Positions 8,786-18,500 of a stretch of 64,000 nt of DNA are shown here, piece after piece. The stretch is from Ancylobacter moscoviensis (GTDB lineage: Bacteria; Pseudomonadota; Alphaproteobacteria; Rhizobiales; Xanthobacteraceae): assembly GCF_007559435.1 (NCBI RefSeq), contig NZ_VMBP01000002.1:372001-436000 (forward strand), read 5' to 3'. Every line of letters starts with the position of its first letter. The first letter of the stretch is position 1. The notes beneath the pieces are model-generated. The model made no database searches, had not been told where the DNA came from, and saw only the letters and a program-made list of their open reading frames with translations. The translations under genes were made by a program, and so were the position numbers.

Positions 8786-11700
8786 ATGAGGTTCTCTCAC
8801 TTCTTCATCGATCGCCCCATCTTTGCCTCGGTGGTTTCCATCGTGGTGATGATCCTTGGCGCGGTCGCCTATATCTCGCTGCCGGTCGCGCAGTATCCCG
8901 AGATCGCTCCGCCGGTGGTCAACGTCACCGGCCAATATCCCGGCGCCAGCGCCGAGACGGTCGCCGACACCGTGGTCGCGCCCATCGAGCAGCAGATCAA
9001 CGGCGTGGAGGGGATGCTCTATATCTCCTCCAACTCGACGGCGGACGGACGTTTCTCCATCGCCGTCACCTTCGACATCGGCACCAATCTCGATATCGCC
9101 CAGGTGCAGGTGCAGAACCGCGTCGCCACGGCGACGCCGCGCCTGCCGCAGGAAGTGCAGCAGATCGGCGTGACGGTGGCGAAGTCCTCGCCCGACATCC
9201 TGATGGTGGTGAGCCTGTTCTCGCCGGATGACACGCGCGACTCGCTGTTCATCTCCAACTACGCCAACCTGCAGATCAAGGATCAGCTCCAGCGCGTCCC
9301 GGGCGTGGGCTCGATCACCGTGTTCGGCTCGCGCGACTACGCCATGCAGGTGTGGCTCGACCCGATGAAGCTGCAGGCGCTGAACCTGACAGCGACGGAC
9401 GTCACCGCCGCGCTGCAGGCGCAGAACCTTCAGGTCGCCTCCGGCGTGCTGAACGCGCCGCCGGTACCGGACCAACTCGCCTTCCAGGTGGCGGTGCGTA
9501 CCCTCGGCCGTCTCTCGACGCCGGAGGAGTTCGGCAACATCGTCGTGCGCGAGACCGGCAACGCTGTGGTGCGCCTGCGCGATGTCGCGCGTATCGACAT
9601 CGAGGGACAGGACAACTCTTCGATCTCCTATTTCGACTCCAAGCCTTCGGTGGCGCTCGGCATCTTCCAGCTTCCGGGCTCGAACGCGCTGGCGACGGGC
9701 GAGGCGATCGAGCGCGAGATCCGCGAGATCGCCAAGGGTTTCCCTGCCGGCATCGCCTATTCCACCGCCTACAACCCCACCCAGTTCATCGCCGAGTCGG
9801 TGCGCGCGGTGGAGGACACGATCATCGAGGCGATCATCCTCGTCGTGATCGTGGTGATCCTGTTCCTCCAGACTTGGCGGGCGGCGATCATCCCCATTCT
9901 CGCCATCCCGGTCTCGCTGATCGGCACCTTCTTCATCATGAGCCTGTTCGGCTTCTCGCTGAACAACCTGTCGCTGTTTGGCCTCGTGCTGGCCATCGGC
10001 ATCGTGGTGGACGACGCCATCGTCGTGGTGGAGAGCGTGGAGCACAACATCTCCACCGGCCTCAGCCCGCGTGACGCGGCCTACAAGACCATGGACGAGG
10101 TGGGTGGCGCGCTGGTGGCGATCTCGCTGGTGCTGGCCTCGGTGTTCATTCCCTCGGCCTTCATCACCGGCATCTCCGGCGAGTTCTACCGCCAGTTCGC
10201 GCTGACGATCGCCGGCTCGACGCTGATCTCGCTGCTGGTGTCGCTGACGCTGTCGCCCGCCATGTGCGCGCTGCTGCTGAGGCCGCACAAGGGCGAGGAT
10301 TACAAGCCGGCGTGGTACGCCCGGCCGATCACCGGCTTCTTCCATTATTTCAACAAGGGCTTCGACGGTGTCTCGCGCGGCTATGGCTGGCTGACCGGCC
10401 GGCTGGTGCGTATCGCCGTGGTGGTTCTGCTGGTCTACATCGCTATCCTCGCCGGCGGCTTCCAGCTGTTCCGCACGACCCCGCAGGGCTTCATCCCGGC
10501 GCAGGACCGTGGCTACCTCATCGTCGCCTCGCAGCTGCCGGGCGGCGCCTCGCTGGCGCGCACCAACGCGGTGATGACCAAGGCGGCGAAGGAAGTGCTG
10601 GCGACGCCGGGTGTCGCCCATGTGGTGAACATCGTCGGCTTCTCCGGCGCGACCTTCACCAACGCGCCGAACGCTGGCGCCATGTTCGTCATTCTCGGCC
10701 CCGCTGCCGAGCGTGCCAAATTCCCGGACCAGTCGGCGGCGGCCATCCAGGGCAAGCTGTTCGGCAAGCTCGCGGGTATCGAGGAAGCGCAGATGATCGT
10801 CGTCATGCCGCCGCCCGTGAACGGCATCGGCAATGCGGGCGGTTACCGCATGATGATCGAGGATCGCGGCGGACGCGGCTATGGCGCCTTGCAGGGCGCG
10901 GTCTACGCGATGATGGGGCGCGCCAACCAGACGCCGGGTCTCAAGCAGGTCTATTCGCTGTTCGAGACCTCGACGCCGCAGCTCTTCCTCGACATCGACC
11001 GGACCAAGGCGCAGCTGCTCGGCGTCAACATGGCCGATGTCTTCGCGACGCTGCAGACCTTCATCGGCTCGTCCTACGTCAACGACTTCAACCTGTTCGG
11101 CCGTACCTACCGCGTGCAGGCGCAGGCCGACGCGCCCTATCGCCTAACGCCGGAGGACCTGTTGCGGCTGCGGGTGAAGAACGCTGCCGGCCAGACGGTG
11201 CCGCTCGGTTCCTTCACCACGGTGCGGGACATTTCCGGCCCCTACCGCGTGCCGCGCTACAACCTGTATCCGGCGGCGGAACTCGACGGCGACACCATGC
11301 CCGGCACCTCGCAGGGGCAGGCGATCCAGAAGCTGCAGCAGCTCGCCGCCGAGACGCTGCCGGACGGCTTCGCCTATGAATGGACGGCGCTGGCCTACCA
11401 GCAGGTTCGGGCGGGCAACACGGCGATCTTCGCCTTCGCGCTCGGCGTGGTGTTCGTGTTCCTGGTGCTGGCGGCGCAGTATGAAAGCCTGACGCTGCCG
11501 CTGGCGGTCATCCTCATCGTTCCGATGTGTCTGATCGCGGCGGTGTTCGGCATCCAGCTACGCGGGCAGGACAACAACATCCTCAGTCAGGTCGGCTTCA
11601 TCGTGCTCATCGGCCTCGCGGCCAAGAACGCGATCCTGATCGTGGAGTTCGCCAAGCAGCTGGAGGACCGCGGCGAGGATCGCTTCACCGCCGCGACCCA

Positions 11701-11959
11701 CGCCGCCCAGCTGCGCCTGCGGCCGATCATCATGACCTCGCTCGCCTTCATCCTCGGCGTCGTGCCGCTGGTGATCGCGCGCGGCGCCGGCGCGGAGCTG
11801 CGTCAGGCGCTCGGCACGGCGGTGTTCTCGGGGATGATCGGCGTGACGTTCTTCGGACTGCTGTTCACGCCGACCTTCTACGTGGTCTGCCGCTGGCTCG
11901 CCGGCTTCGGCGAGCGCCGCCGGGCCCGCAAGGAAGAGGCCGCCGCAGCTTCGCACTGA
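8786..11959 (+). CDS. RND multidrug efflux transporter, HAE-1 family (AcrB/MexF-like)
   Basis: A 1057-residue proton-driven inner-membrane exporter of drugs and other hydrophobic compounds. The start MRFSHFFIDRPIFASVVSIV is typical. Proton-relay residues are present: the aspartate pair D409/D410 in GIVVDDAIVVVE (TM4) and K947 in GLAAKNAILIVEF (TM10). Two large periplasmic loops lie between TM1-2 and TM7-8. Length matches MexF/AcrB-type pumps. It forms an operon with the adaptor gene and is closed by a strong terminator. The outer-membrane partner must be encoded elsewhere. Confidence 0.95.
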   Translation: MRFSHFFIDRPIFASVVSIVVMILGAVAYISLPVAQYPEIAPPVVNVTGQYPGASAETVADTVVAPIEQQINGVEGMLYISSNSTADGRFSIAVTFDIGTNLDIAQVQVQNRVATATPRLPQEVQQIGVTVAKSSPDILMVVSLFSPDDTRDSLFISNYANLQIKDQLQRVPGVGSITVFGSRDYAMQVWLDPMKLQALNLTATDVTAALQAQNLQVASGVLNAPPVPDQLAFQVAVRTLGRLSTPEEFGNIVVRETGNAVVRLRDVARIDIEGQDNSSISYFDSKPSVALGIFQLPGSNALATGEAIEREIREIAKGFPAGIAYSTAYNPTQFIAESVRAVEDTIIEAIILVVIVVILFLQTWRAAIIPILAIPVSLIGTFFIMSLFGFSLNNLSLFGLVLAIGIVVDDAIVVVESVEHNISTGLSPRDAAYKTMDEVGGALVAISLVLASVFIPSAFITGISGEFYRQFALTIAGSTLISLLVSLTLSPAMCALLLRPHKGEDYKPAWYARPITGFFHYFNKGFDGVSRGYGWLTGRLVRIAVVVLLVYIAILAGGFQLFRTTPQGFIPAQDRGYLIVASQLPGGASLARTNAVMTKAAKEVLATPGVAHVVNIVGFSGATFTNAPNAGAMFVILGPAAERAKFPDQSAAAIQGKLFGKLAGIEEAQMIVVMPPPVNGIGNAGGYRMMIEDRGGRGYGALQGAVYAMMGRANQTPGLKQVYSLFETSTPQLFLDIDRTKAQLLGVNMADVFATLQTFIGSSYVNDFNLFGRTYRVQAQADAPYRLTPEDLLRLRVKNAAGQTVPLGSFTTVRDISGPYRVPRYNLYPAAELDGDTMPGTSQGQAIQKLQQLAAETLPDGFAYEWTALAYQQVRAGNTAIFAFALGVVFVFLVLAAQYESLTLPLAVILIVPMCLIAAVFGIQLRGQDNNILSQVGFIVLIGLAAKNAILIVEFAKQLEDRGEDRFTAATHAAQLRLRPIIMTSLAFILGVVPLVIARGAGAELRQALGTAVFSGMIGVTFFGLLFTPTFYVVCRWLAGFGERRRARKEEAAAASH

Positions 11960-11987
11960 GGCGCGTCCGCCGTTTCGAGACTGGATC

Positions 11988-12017
11988 AACCCCGCCGCGT
12001 TCCGGCGGGGTTTTTCT
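11988..12017 (+). terminator. Rho-independent terminator of the RND operon
   Basis: CCCCGCCG (11990-11997), 5-base loop, CGGCGGGG (12003-12010), then TTTTTCTTT. A perfect 8-bp GC stem with a U tract, 29 bases after the pump stop codon. Confidence 0.93.
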
Positions 12018-12460
12018 TTGGGCGGTCCGCAGTCGGCTTGGGGGGGCGATTCCGCCGCTCCGGCCATGGCGCATCTTCACCCTCAGGTGCGATCCCGGGA
12101 CGTGAACCAGAGGGGCTCCAAGGTACCCCTCTCTCCGCGCACCGGGATGAAGTGCCGCCATTACCCTCCCGGAAGAAGGAGAGGTGGCCTGCGCACGAGA
12201 CCGAGGAGGGCTTCGCGGGTCCGTGGGGAGACAGGATGCAGAGCGGACGAGACCCTTCATCCAACCCCAACCCCAACTCTCTTCCCCCGCCGGAGAGAGG
12301 GAGTTCGGTCGCTTTCCCTGCGACGGTGAGCCAGCCTCCAGGTGCGGGCCGCACGAAGAGTCTTTGAGCCCGGCTTCGCGGGCATCTCGGGATGAGGCCC
12401 TGCCGTGGGGGCAAGGCGGGCGCCGCGACGACTCCCGCAGCCGAGGCCCGGCCATCTCCA
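12018..12460. other. Gene-free stretch between convergent units, with low-complexity intergenic sequence
   Basis: No convincing gene. The stretch is rich in CCAACCCCAACCCC, CTCTCTTCCCCC/GGAGAGAGGG complementary tracts (about 12259-12303) and short inverted segments (for example CCCGGGA near 12094 with its partner TCTCGGG near 12386). It resembles the mosaic intergenic repeats common between convergent genes in Hyphomicrobiales. Whether it is repeated elsewhere in the genome cannot be seen here. Confidence 0.4.
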
Positions 12461-12496
12461 CCCAAAACAAAAGCCCCCGCGCGAGGCGGGGGCTTT
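12461..12496 (-). terminator. Rho-independent terminator of the GPR-like gene
   Basis: On the minus strand AAAGCCCCCGC, loop CTCGC, GCGGGGGCTTT is followed by TGTTTTGGG. The 11-bp stem lies about 40 bases beyond the stop codon at 12534. Since the stem begins and ends in A/T runs it can also stop transcription from the other side. Confidence 0.92.
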
Positions 12497-12533
12497 CGGT
12501 ATTCGGAGCTTGCTCCGAGGCTTGCCGCGCCGC

Positions 12534-15500
12534 TCAGTCGAAGCGGCCGGCGGCGTGGGCGAGGAGGGTGTAGACCTTGCCCGTATCCGAGGTCAGATAG
12601 GTCTTGGTCATCGCCTGTCCGCGATCGTCGCGGGAGACCTGTTCCAGCAGCCGCTCGAACTCGGCGATGTAGCGATCCACCGTGTCGCGGAACTCGAGGT
12701 CGCGCCGGTACTTGCGGCGGATTTCCTCGAAGGTCTGCTGACCCTGCATGGTGTACAGGCGCCGGGTGAAGACGTTGCGCTCACCCTTCTTGTAGCGCTC
12801 CCACAGGTCCACGGCCGCCTCGTGGTCGATCATGCGGGCGATGTCGACCGAGAGCGAGTCGAGCGACTCGATGGTGTGGTGCACCGGGCGCTCCGGCTGG
12901 CTCGCGCGGTTGTCGTAGCCACGCGGCTGGGCGTTGCGCAGGGGCGGGTTCGCGGGCGCGCCGGCCGGCGGGGTGTCGCCGTCGGAAGCGCGGGCCAGCA
13001 GCTCGGAGAGCCAGCCGCCCTTTTCCGCGCCGGCGCCGCCGGCGGCACCGGCCGCATTGCCAGCGGAACCGCGCTCAGGCGCGGGCGGCTGGGGACGACG
13101 CGGGGCAGAGGTGCCCCCATTGCCGTTGCCGCCATTGCCGCTGGAGCGCTGGGGCTCGTTGTAAGCCTTGGCGCTGCCGGTGGACACCGGCCGGCTCGGC
13201 TCGCTGCGGGGAGCCGCAGCGCGGGGAACCGGGGCCGGGGCGGTCGGCGCAATCGGAGCGGCCGCGACGGCGGCAGGAGCCGCCGCGATCGGGGTCGCCG
13301 TCCGCATCCGCGTGCCGGTGTCGACGTCGAGCGTGCGACCGTGGCGCGAGACGATCTCGTTGAGCTCGGCCAGGGCCTTGATCTGCTCGGCGACGGTGCG
13401 GCGCATGGCCGAGGCGTTGGCCTCCGTCTCCTCCGGCAGCTCCATGATGCCGCGCTTGAGTTCCTCGCGCGTCGTCTCCAGCAGGCGCTGGATGTCGGTG
13501 ACGGAGGAACGCAGCGCCTGCGCCGCGCCGGCGAAGCCCTGATTGGCCTGCCGCATGAGGGTCTCCACCTCGCGCACGGCCTGCTCGTAGGTCTCGTGCA
13601 GCGACGCCGTGGTGCGCTCGCGCTCGCGTTCGGTCTTGGTGCGGATCTCCTCCTGCTGGCGCAGCACGGTTTCGGTCGAGTTGCTCGCCGTGTCGAGGAT
13701 CGACTTGGAGATCTCCGCGACGCGCTTCTCGGCGCGGCTGAAGGTGCCCTCCAGCGTGCTGGTGTACTGCGCGAGCCGGGTGTCGAGGTCGGCGGTGCGC
13801 GTGTTCACCTGCTCGGCGAGCGCGATCAGCGCCTCGTGACGGCCACCCAGGGTGTCGTCGAGGTTCTCATGCGCGGAGCCGAGGGCGGTCGCGACGTTGG
13901 TGATGATGCCGGCCTGTTCGCCGAACGCCTGGCTGAGCTTGGCCACGTCCTGCAGAACCTCGGTCGAGACCGAGCGCAGGTCGCGGATCTGCTCGTCCAT
14001 GCGGGTGGAGGCGTGCTGGCTGGCTTCTTCCACATTGGTAACGGTGGTGCGGAAGAGGTCGAGGCGCTCGGAGATCGTGCTCTCGATGGCCGAGAGGTTG
14101 GTGACCGAGCTGGCGAGCACGTCCTGCAGCTGGACGTTGACGTCGCCCAGCCGTTCCAGCAGGCCCGCCACGTCGCCCTGCAGGGCCTCGTTGGTCGCGG
14201 CGATCTCGGCCACGGCCGAGCGGCCGCTCTGCGCGATCGCGGTGATCAGGCCGCTGCCGCCGCCTTCCAGAGCCGCCGCGAACTCATCGGCGAGGCGGGC
14301 GAACTCGTTCGTCGCGACGCCGGTGGCCTGGCGGGCACTGTCGACGAGCTGGGCGCCGCGGCCGTCGAATTCCTCGGCGAGGCGGGACAGCTCGCTGGCC
14401 GCGATGCCGGTGGCCTGGCGGGCGCTGTCGAGGAGCTGGGCGCCGCGTCCGTCGAATTCCTCGGCGAGACGCGCGATCTCCTCGGCGGCGACGCCGGTGG
14501 CCTGACGGGCACTCTCGACGAGCTGGACGCCACGGCCGTCGAACTCCTCGGTGAGACGCGCGATCTCCTCGGAAGCGACGCCGGTGGCCTGGCGAGCGCT
14601 GTCGACGAGCTGGGCGCCGCGACCGTCGAATTCCTCGGCGAGGCGGGCGATCTCGCTGGCGGCGAGGCCGGTGGCCTGACGGGCGCTCTCGACGAGCTGC
14701 GCACCGCGCCCGTCGAACTCCTCGACGAGGCGGGACATCTCGCCGGCGGCGATGCCGGTGGCCTCGCGGGCGGTCTCGACGATCCGGGAGCCGCGGCCGT
14801 CGAACTCCTCGACGATGCGCGACAGCTCGGTCGCCGCCAGTTCGGTGGCCTGGCGGGCGCTGTCGACGAGCTGGGCGCCGCGGCCGTCGAACTCGGTGAG
14901 CAGCGTGTCGCCGGCGCGGGCTATCTCCTGCGTGACCTGTCCGCCGATGGCCTGCAGCGAGGACGACACCTCGCTGGTGATCTGCTGCAGCGAGGAGTTC
15001 ACGTCGCCGCCGACCGCGTGCAGGGAGGTCGTGACCTCGCCGCCGATGGCCTGGAGCGAGGAGGTGACCTCGTTGCTGATGGTCTGCAGCGAGCTGACGA
15101 CCTCGCCGCTCATCTGCATGAGCTGGTCGGCGCGGCCGGAGGTCGCGGTCTCGAAGGCCGAGACGATGGCTTCCGAGCGCGATTCCAGCGTGGTCAGCAG
15201 GTCCTCGCTGGCGCGCATGATGTCGGTCACCGCGCCGCTGCGGGTGGTGTCGAGCGCCTGCACGAGGCTGTCGCGATGGTCGTCGATGGCCGAGAGCAGC
15301 TCGGTGCTGGCGCGGGCGATCTCGCTCGTGATGCCGATGCTGCGGTCCTCGAGCGCCGAGAGCAGGCCGTTGCCGCGCTCGGAGACGAGGCGGGTGATCT
15401 CCTCGGTGCGGGTGTCGAACAGCGAGGTGACCTCGCTGGCGCGGTCCACCAGTGCCCGGCTGACATTGTCGACGAGCGTGGTGAGGCTGCCCTCGATCTC

Positions 15501-18500
15501 GCTCGCGTCGTTGCGGAGCTGGCCGGCAACGGCACCGATGCGCTGGCCGAGCAGGTCGGCCATGGCGGCGCCGCGCACCTCGACGGAGGTCGCCACGTTG
15601 TCGATGCGGCTGACGATCGTCTCCTCGAAGCGACCCACGCGGTCGTCGAGCGTGGTGGCGATCTCCTGCGCCCGGGCGGCGATGGTGCGGTCGGCCTGCT
15701 CGATGTGCTGGGAGAGCTGCTCGGTGACGGCGCCGGCGCGCTCGTCGAAGAAGCCGCTGAGCATCTCCAGCGAGTGGCTCATCGCCTCGTTGGCCTGACG
15801 CGCGCCCTCCGACAGGGTCTGCGCGAACTCGACGGTGCGCCCGCCGAGCGTCTCGTTGATCCCTTCCACGCCGCGGTCGAGGACGCCCTCGATATTGGCG
15901 ATGCGCATGTCGAGCGAGGCCGCGACCTGCTCGGCCTTGGCCGAAACCTGCTCGTCGAAGCCGGACAGGTTGGTGTCGATGGCGCGGGTGACCGCCTCGA
16001 CGCGGTCGGCGATGCGCTGGACCATGTCGACGCCGTGCGTCTGCAGCACGCTGTCGAACTGGCGCACGCCGTCCATGATCTGGCGTCCGAGCACGGCGCT
16101 GTCGCCGGCGATGCGGTCGGCGATCTCGCCGCCGCGCACGCTGACGAGGTCCTCGATGCCGCGCAGCTGCTGCTCGAGCTGCTCGCGGAAGCTGTCGCCG
16201 CGCGAGACGAGGTCGGTGGCGAGAAGGTCGGCGGCGGCGCGGAACTGGTCGGTCACGCGGGTGCCGTTCGCCACCAGGTTCTGCGCGGTCTCGGAGCCGA
16301 CCTGCACGAGCTGCTGGGAGAGGGTGTGGCCGCGATAGTCGATGTCCTGCGCCACGCGGCTGGCCGCGTCGGCGAGGGCGTCGTGGATGCCGGTGCCGGC
16401 CTGCGACAGCTCGTGTACGACACGCTGGCCGGTCTCGCCCAGCAGGCGCTCCAGCTCGGCGCCGCGCACGGCGACGGCGTCGTAGATGCGGTTGCCGGTG
16501 TCGGCGATGCGGTCGGCTAGGTCGTCGCCGCGCACGGTGATGGTGTCGGCGACCCGGCTGCCGGTCTCTTCCAGCTTGCGCACGACGTCGCCGCCGCGCA
16601 CCGAGAGGTCGAGCACCAGCGCGTCGCCAGTGCTCTTGAGGGTCTGGTTCACCTCGCTGGCGCGGATGGCGATCTCGTCGGCGAGACGGGTGCCGGTGTT
16701 GACCAGCGCGTCGGTGATCTCGTCGGAGCGTGCCGCCAGCGTGGAGCTGAGGTTGTAGGTGGTGGCGGCGAGCTTTTCGCCCATCTCCTCGGTGCGCTGG
16801 TTGACCACCTGCGAGAGCTCGGAGGCGGTGCGCAGCAGCCGGTCGCCGATCTCGTCGGTACGGTTGGCCAGCGTGTCGGTGAGGTTCTCGGTGACGCCGG
16901 TGAGCTGGCGGCTGATCTCGTCGGTGCGGACCGTGAGAGTGTCGCTCAGGTTCGAGGTGACGCCGGACAGACGCTGGCTGATCTCTTCCGTACGCGAGGT
17001 GAGCGTGTCGGTGAGGTTCTCGGTGGCGCCGGTGAGCTGGCGGCTGATTTCGTCTGTGCGGGTCGCGAGCGTGTCGGTCAGGTTCGAGGTGACGCCGGAC
17101 AGGCGCTGGCTGATGTCGTCGGTCTGCGCCGACAGCGTGGAAATCAGGTGCTCGCTGGCGTCGGAAAGGTTGGTGTTCACCTCGGAGCCGGTGGCCTGGA
17201 GGCGGTTGATCAGGTCGCCGCCCTTCTCGGACAGCGCCTCGATGATGGTGTCGCCGACGCGGCCGAGCGCCAGGGTGATGTGCTCGCCACGGTCGGAAAG
17301 CGTCGTCGCCACCCGGTCGGCGGCGAACATCACGTTCTCGCTGAGGCGGTCGCTGACGCCGCTCACTTCTTGCGCGAAGGCGTAGTGCGAGGCGGCGATG
17401 GTCTCGCGGATGTGCTCGGTCTGCGTGAGGATCGCCTCGCGCTCGACCTGCAGGCGCTCCACCAGCTGATGCATGCGCCGGTTGTTGTCGTCATAGGCCT
17501 GCGCGAGCGCGGCGATCTCGCTGCGCACGAAGGCTTCGGTCTCGCTCGCGCGGGTGACCGACTGCTCGAAATCGGCAAGCTGCGCCAGCGCCTCACCGGA
17601 AAGCGGCACGGGCGCGGCGGGGGCCACCGGGGCCGGGGCGGGCGCCTGCACGACGACCGGCGCCGGAGCCGGTTCGGCGAGGCGGATGGCGACCTGCGCC
17701 ATGGAGCGGGCGACGATGCGCATCTCCTGCATGCGGCGCACCATGGCGGCCAGCACGAAGAAGAAGACCGGGGGAATGACAAGCGCCGCGGCGCTGGCAA
17801 GGAAGGTCGGCGAGGCCAGCAGCGCGTTCAGGCCGCCTTCCGCGCCGCCGAACTGCGAATAGAGCAGGGCGGCGCCGGCGCCGAGCCAGGCGAGCGAGGC
17901 GAGGCCGGCCACGATGTAGGGCGCATTGGAGGGACGGCGCTGCAGCGCCGAGAGAAGCTGTCCGATGCTCTGCCGGTCGTCATTGGCGGCGCGGCGGCCC
18001 GAGGGGCCTTCGGTCGTGGAGATGTCGGCACGCGAGGCGTCGACGCGCGGCTCGCTGCGCGGCAGGGCCGCCGTCGCCGCGGCTCCAGCCGCTGCGGCGA
18101 CGAGCGCCGGCTCGATGGCGGGGGCGGCGATCTCCGCCGGCTCGTCGTCGCGCGCGGCGAAGTCGTCATGCGCGGCGAAATCCCGCACGGAGAATTCCGG
18201 CGTCGCCGATGCGCGCGGCGCGTACGCGTCCACTTCGGCTTCCGGAGCCTGCGCCTCGGAGGCGCGGGCGGCGAATTCCTCCGGTGCGAATTCGCTCGCG
18301 GGGAGCTCCTCCGGCGTCGAGAAACCATCGTCGGCGGTTTCCACGGCGAAATCCTGCGTGGACAGCTCTTCCGGGGTCAGCTCGAAGGTCGGCTCGACAC
18401 CCGTCCCGGAAAGCTCGGACGCCTCTTCATAGTCGGCGGTGGAGAGATCGAAGTCGTCGGCAAGCGTCGCCGTTTCCTCGGGGCTTGCGGCCGGGGCGTG

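Noticed and set aside
14286-14894. CRISPR array
   Set aside because: The 87-bp units are contiguous, lack unique spacers and stay in phase within a coding region.
12405-16520. A plus-strand open frame of more than 1,300 codons
   Set aside because: It is the antisense image of the GPR-like repeats in GC-rich DNA. Its translation is low-complexity, and the minus-strand frame has a terminator, membrane segments and family-like domains.
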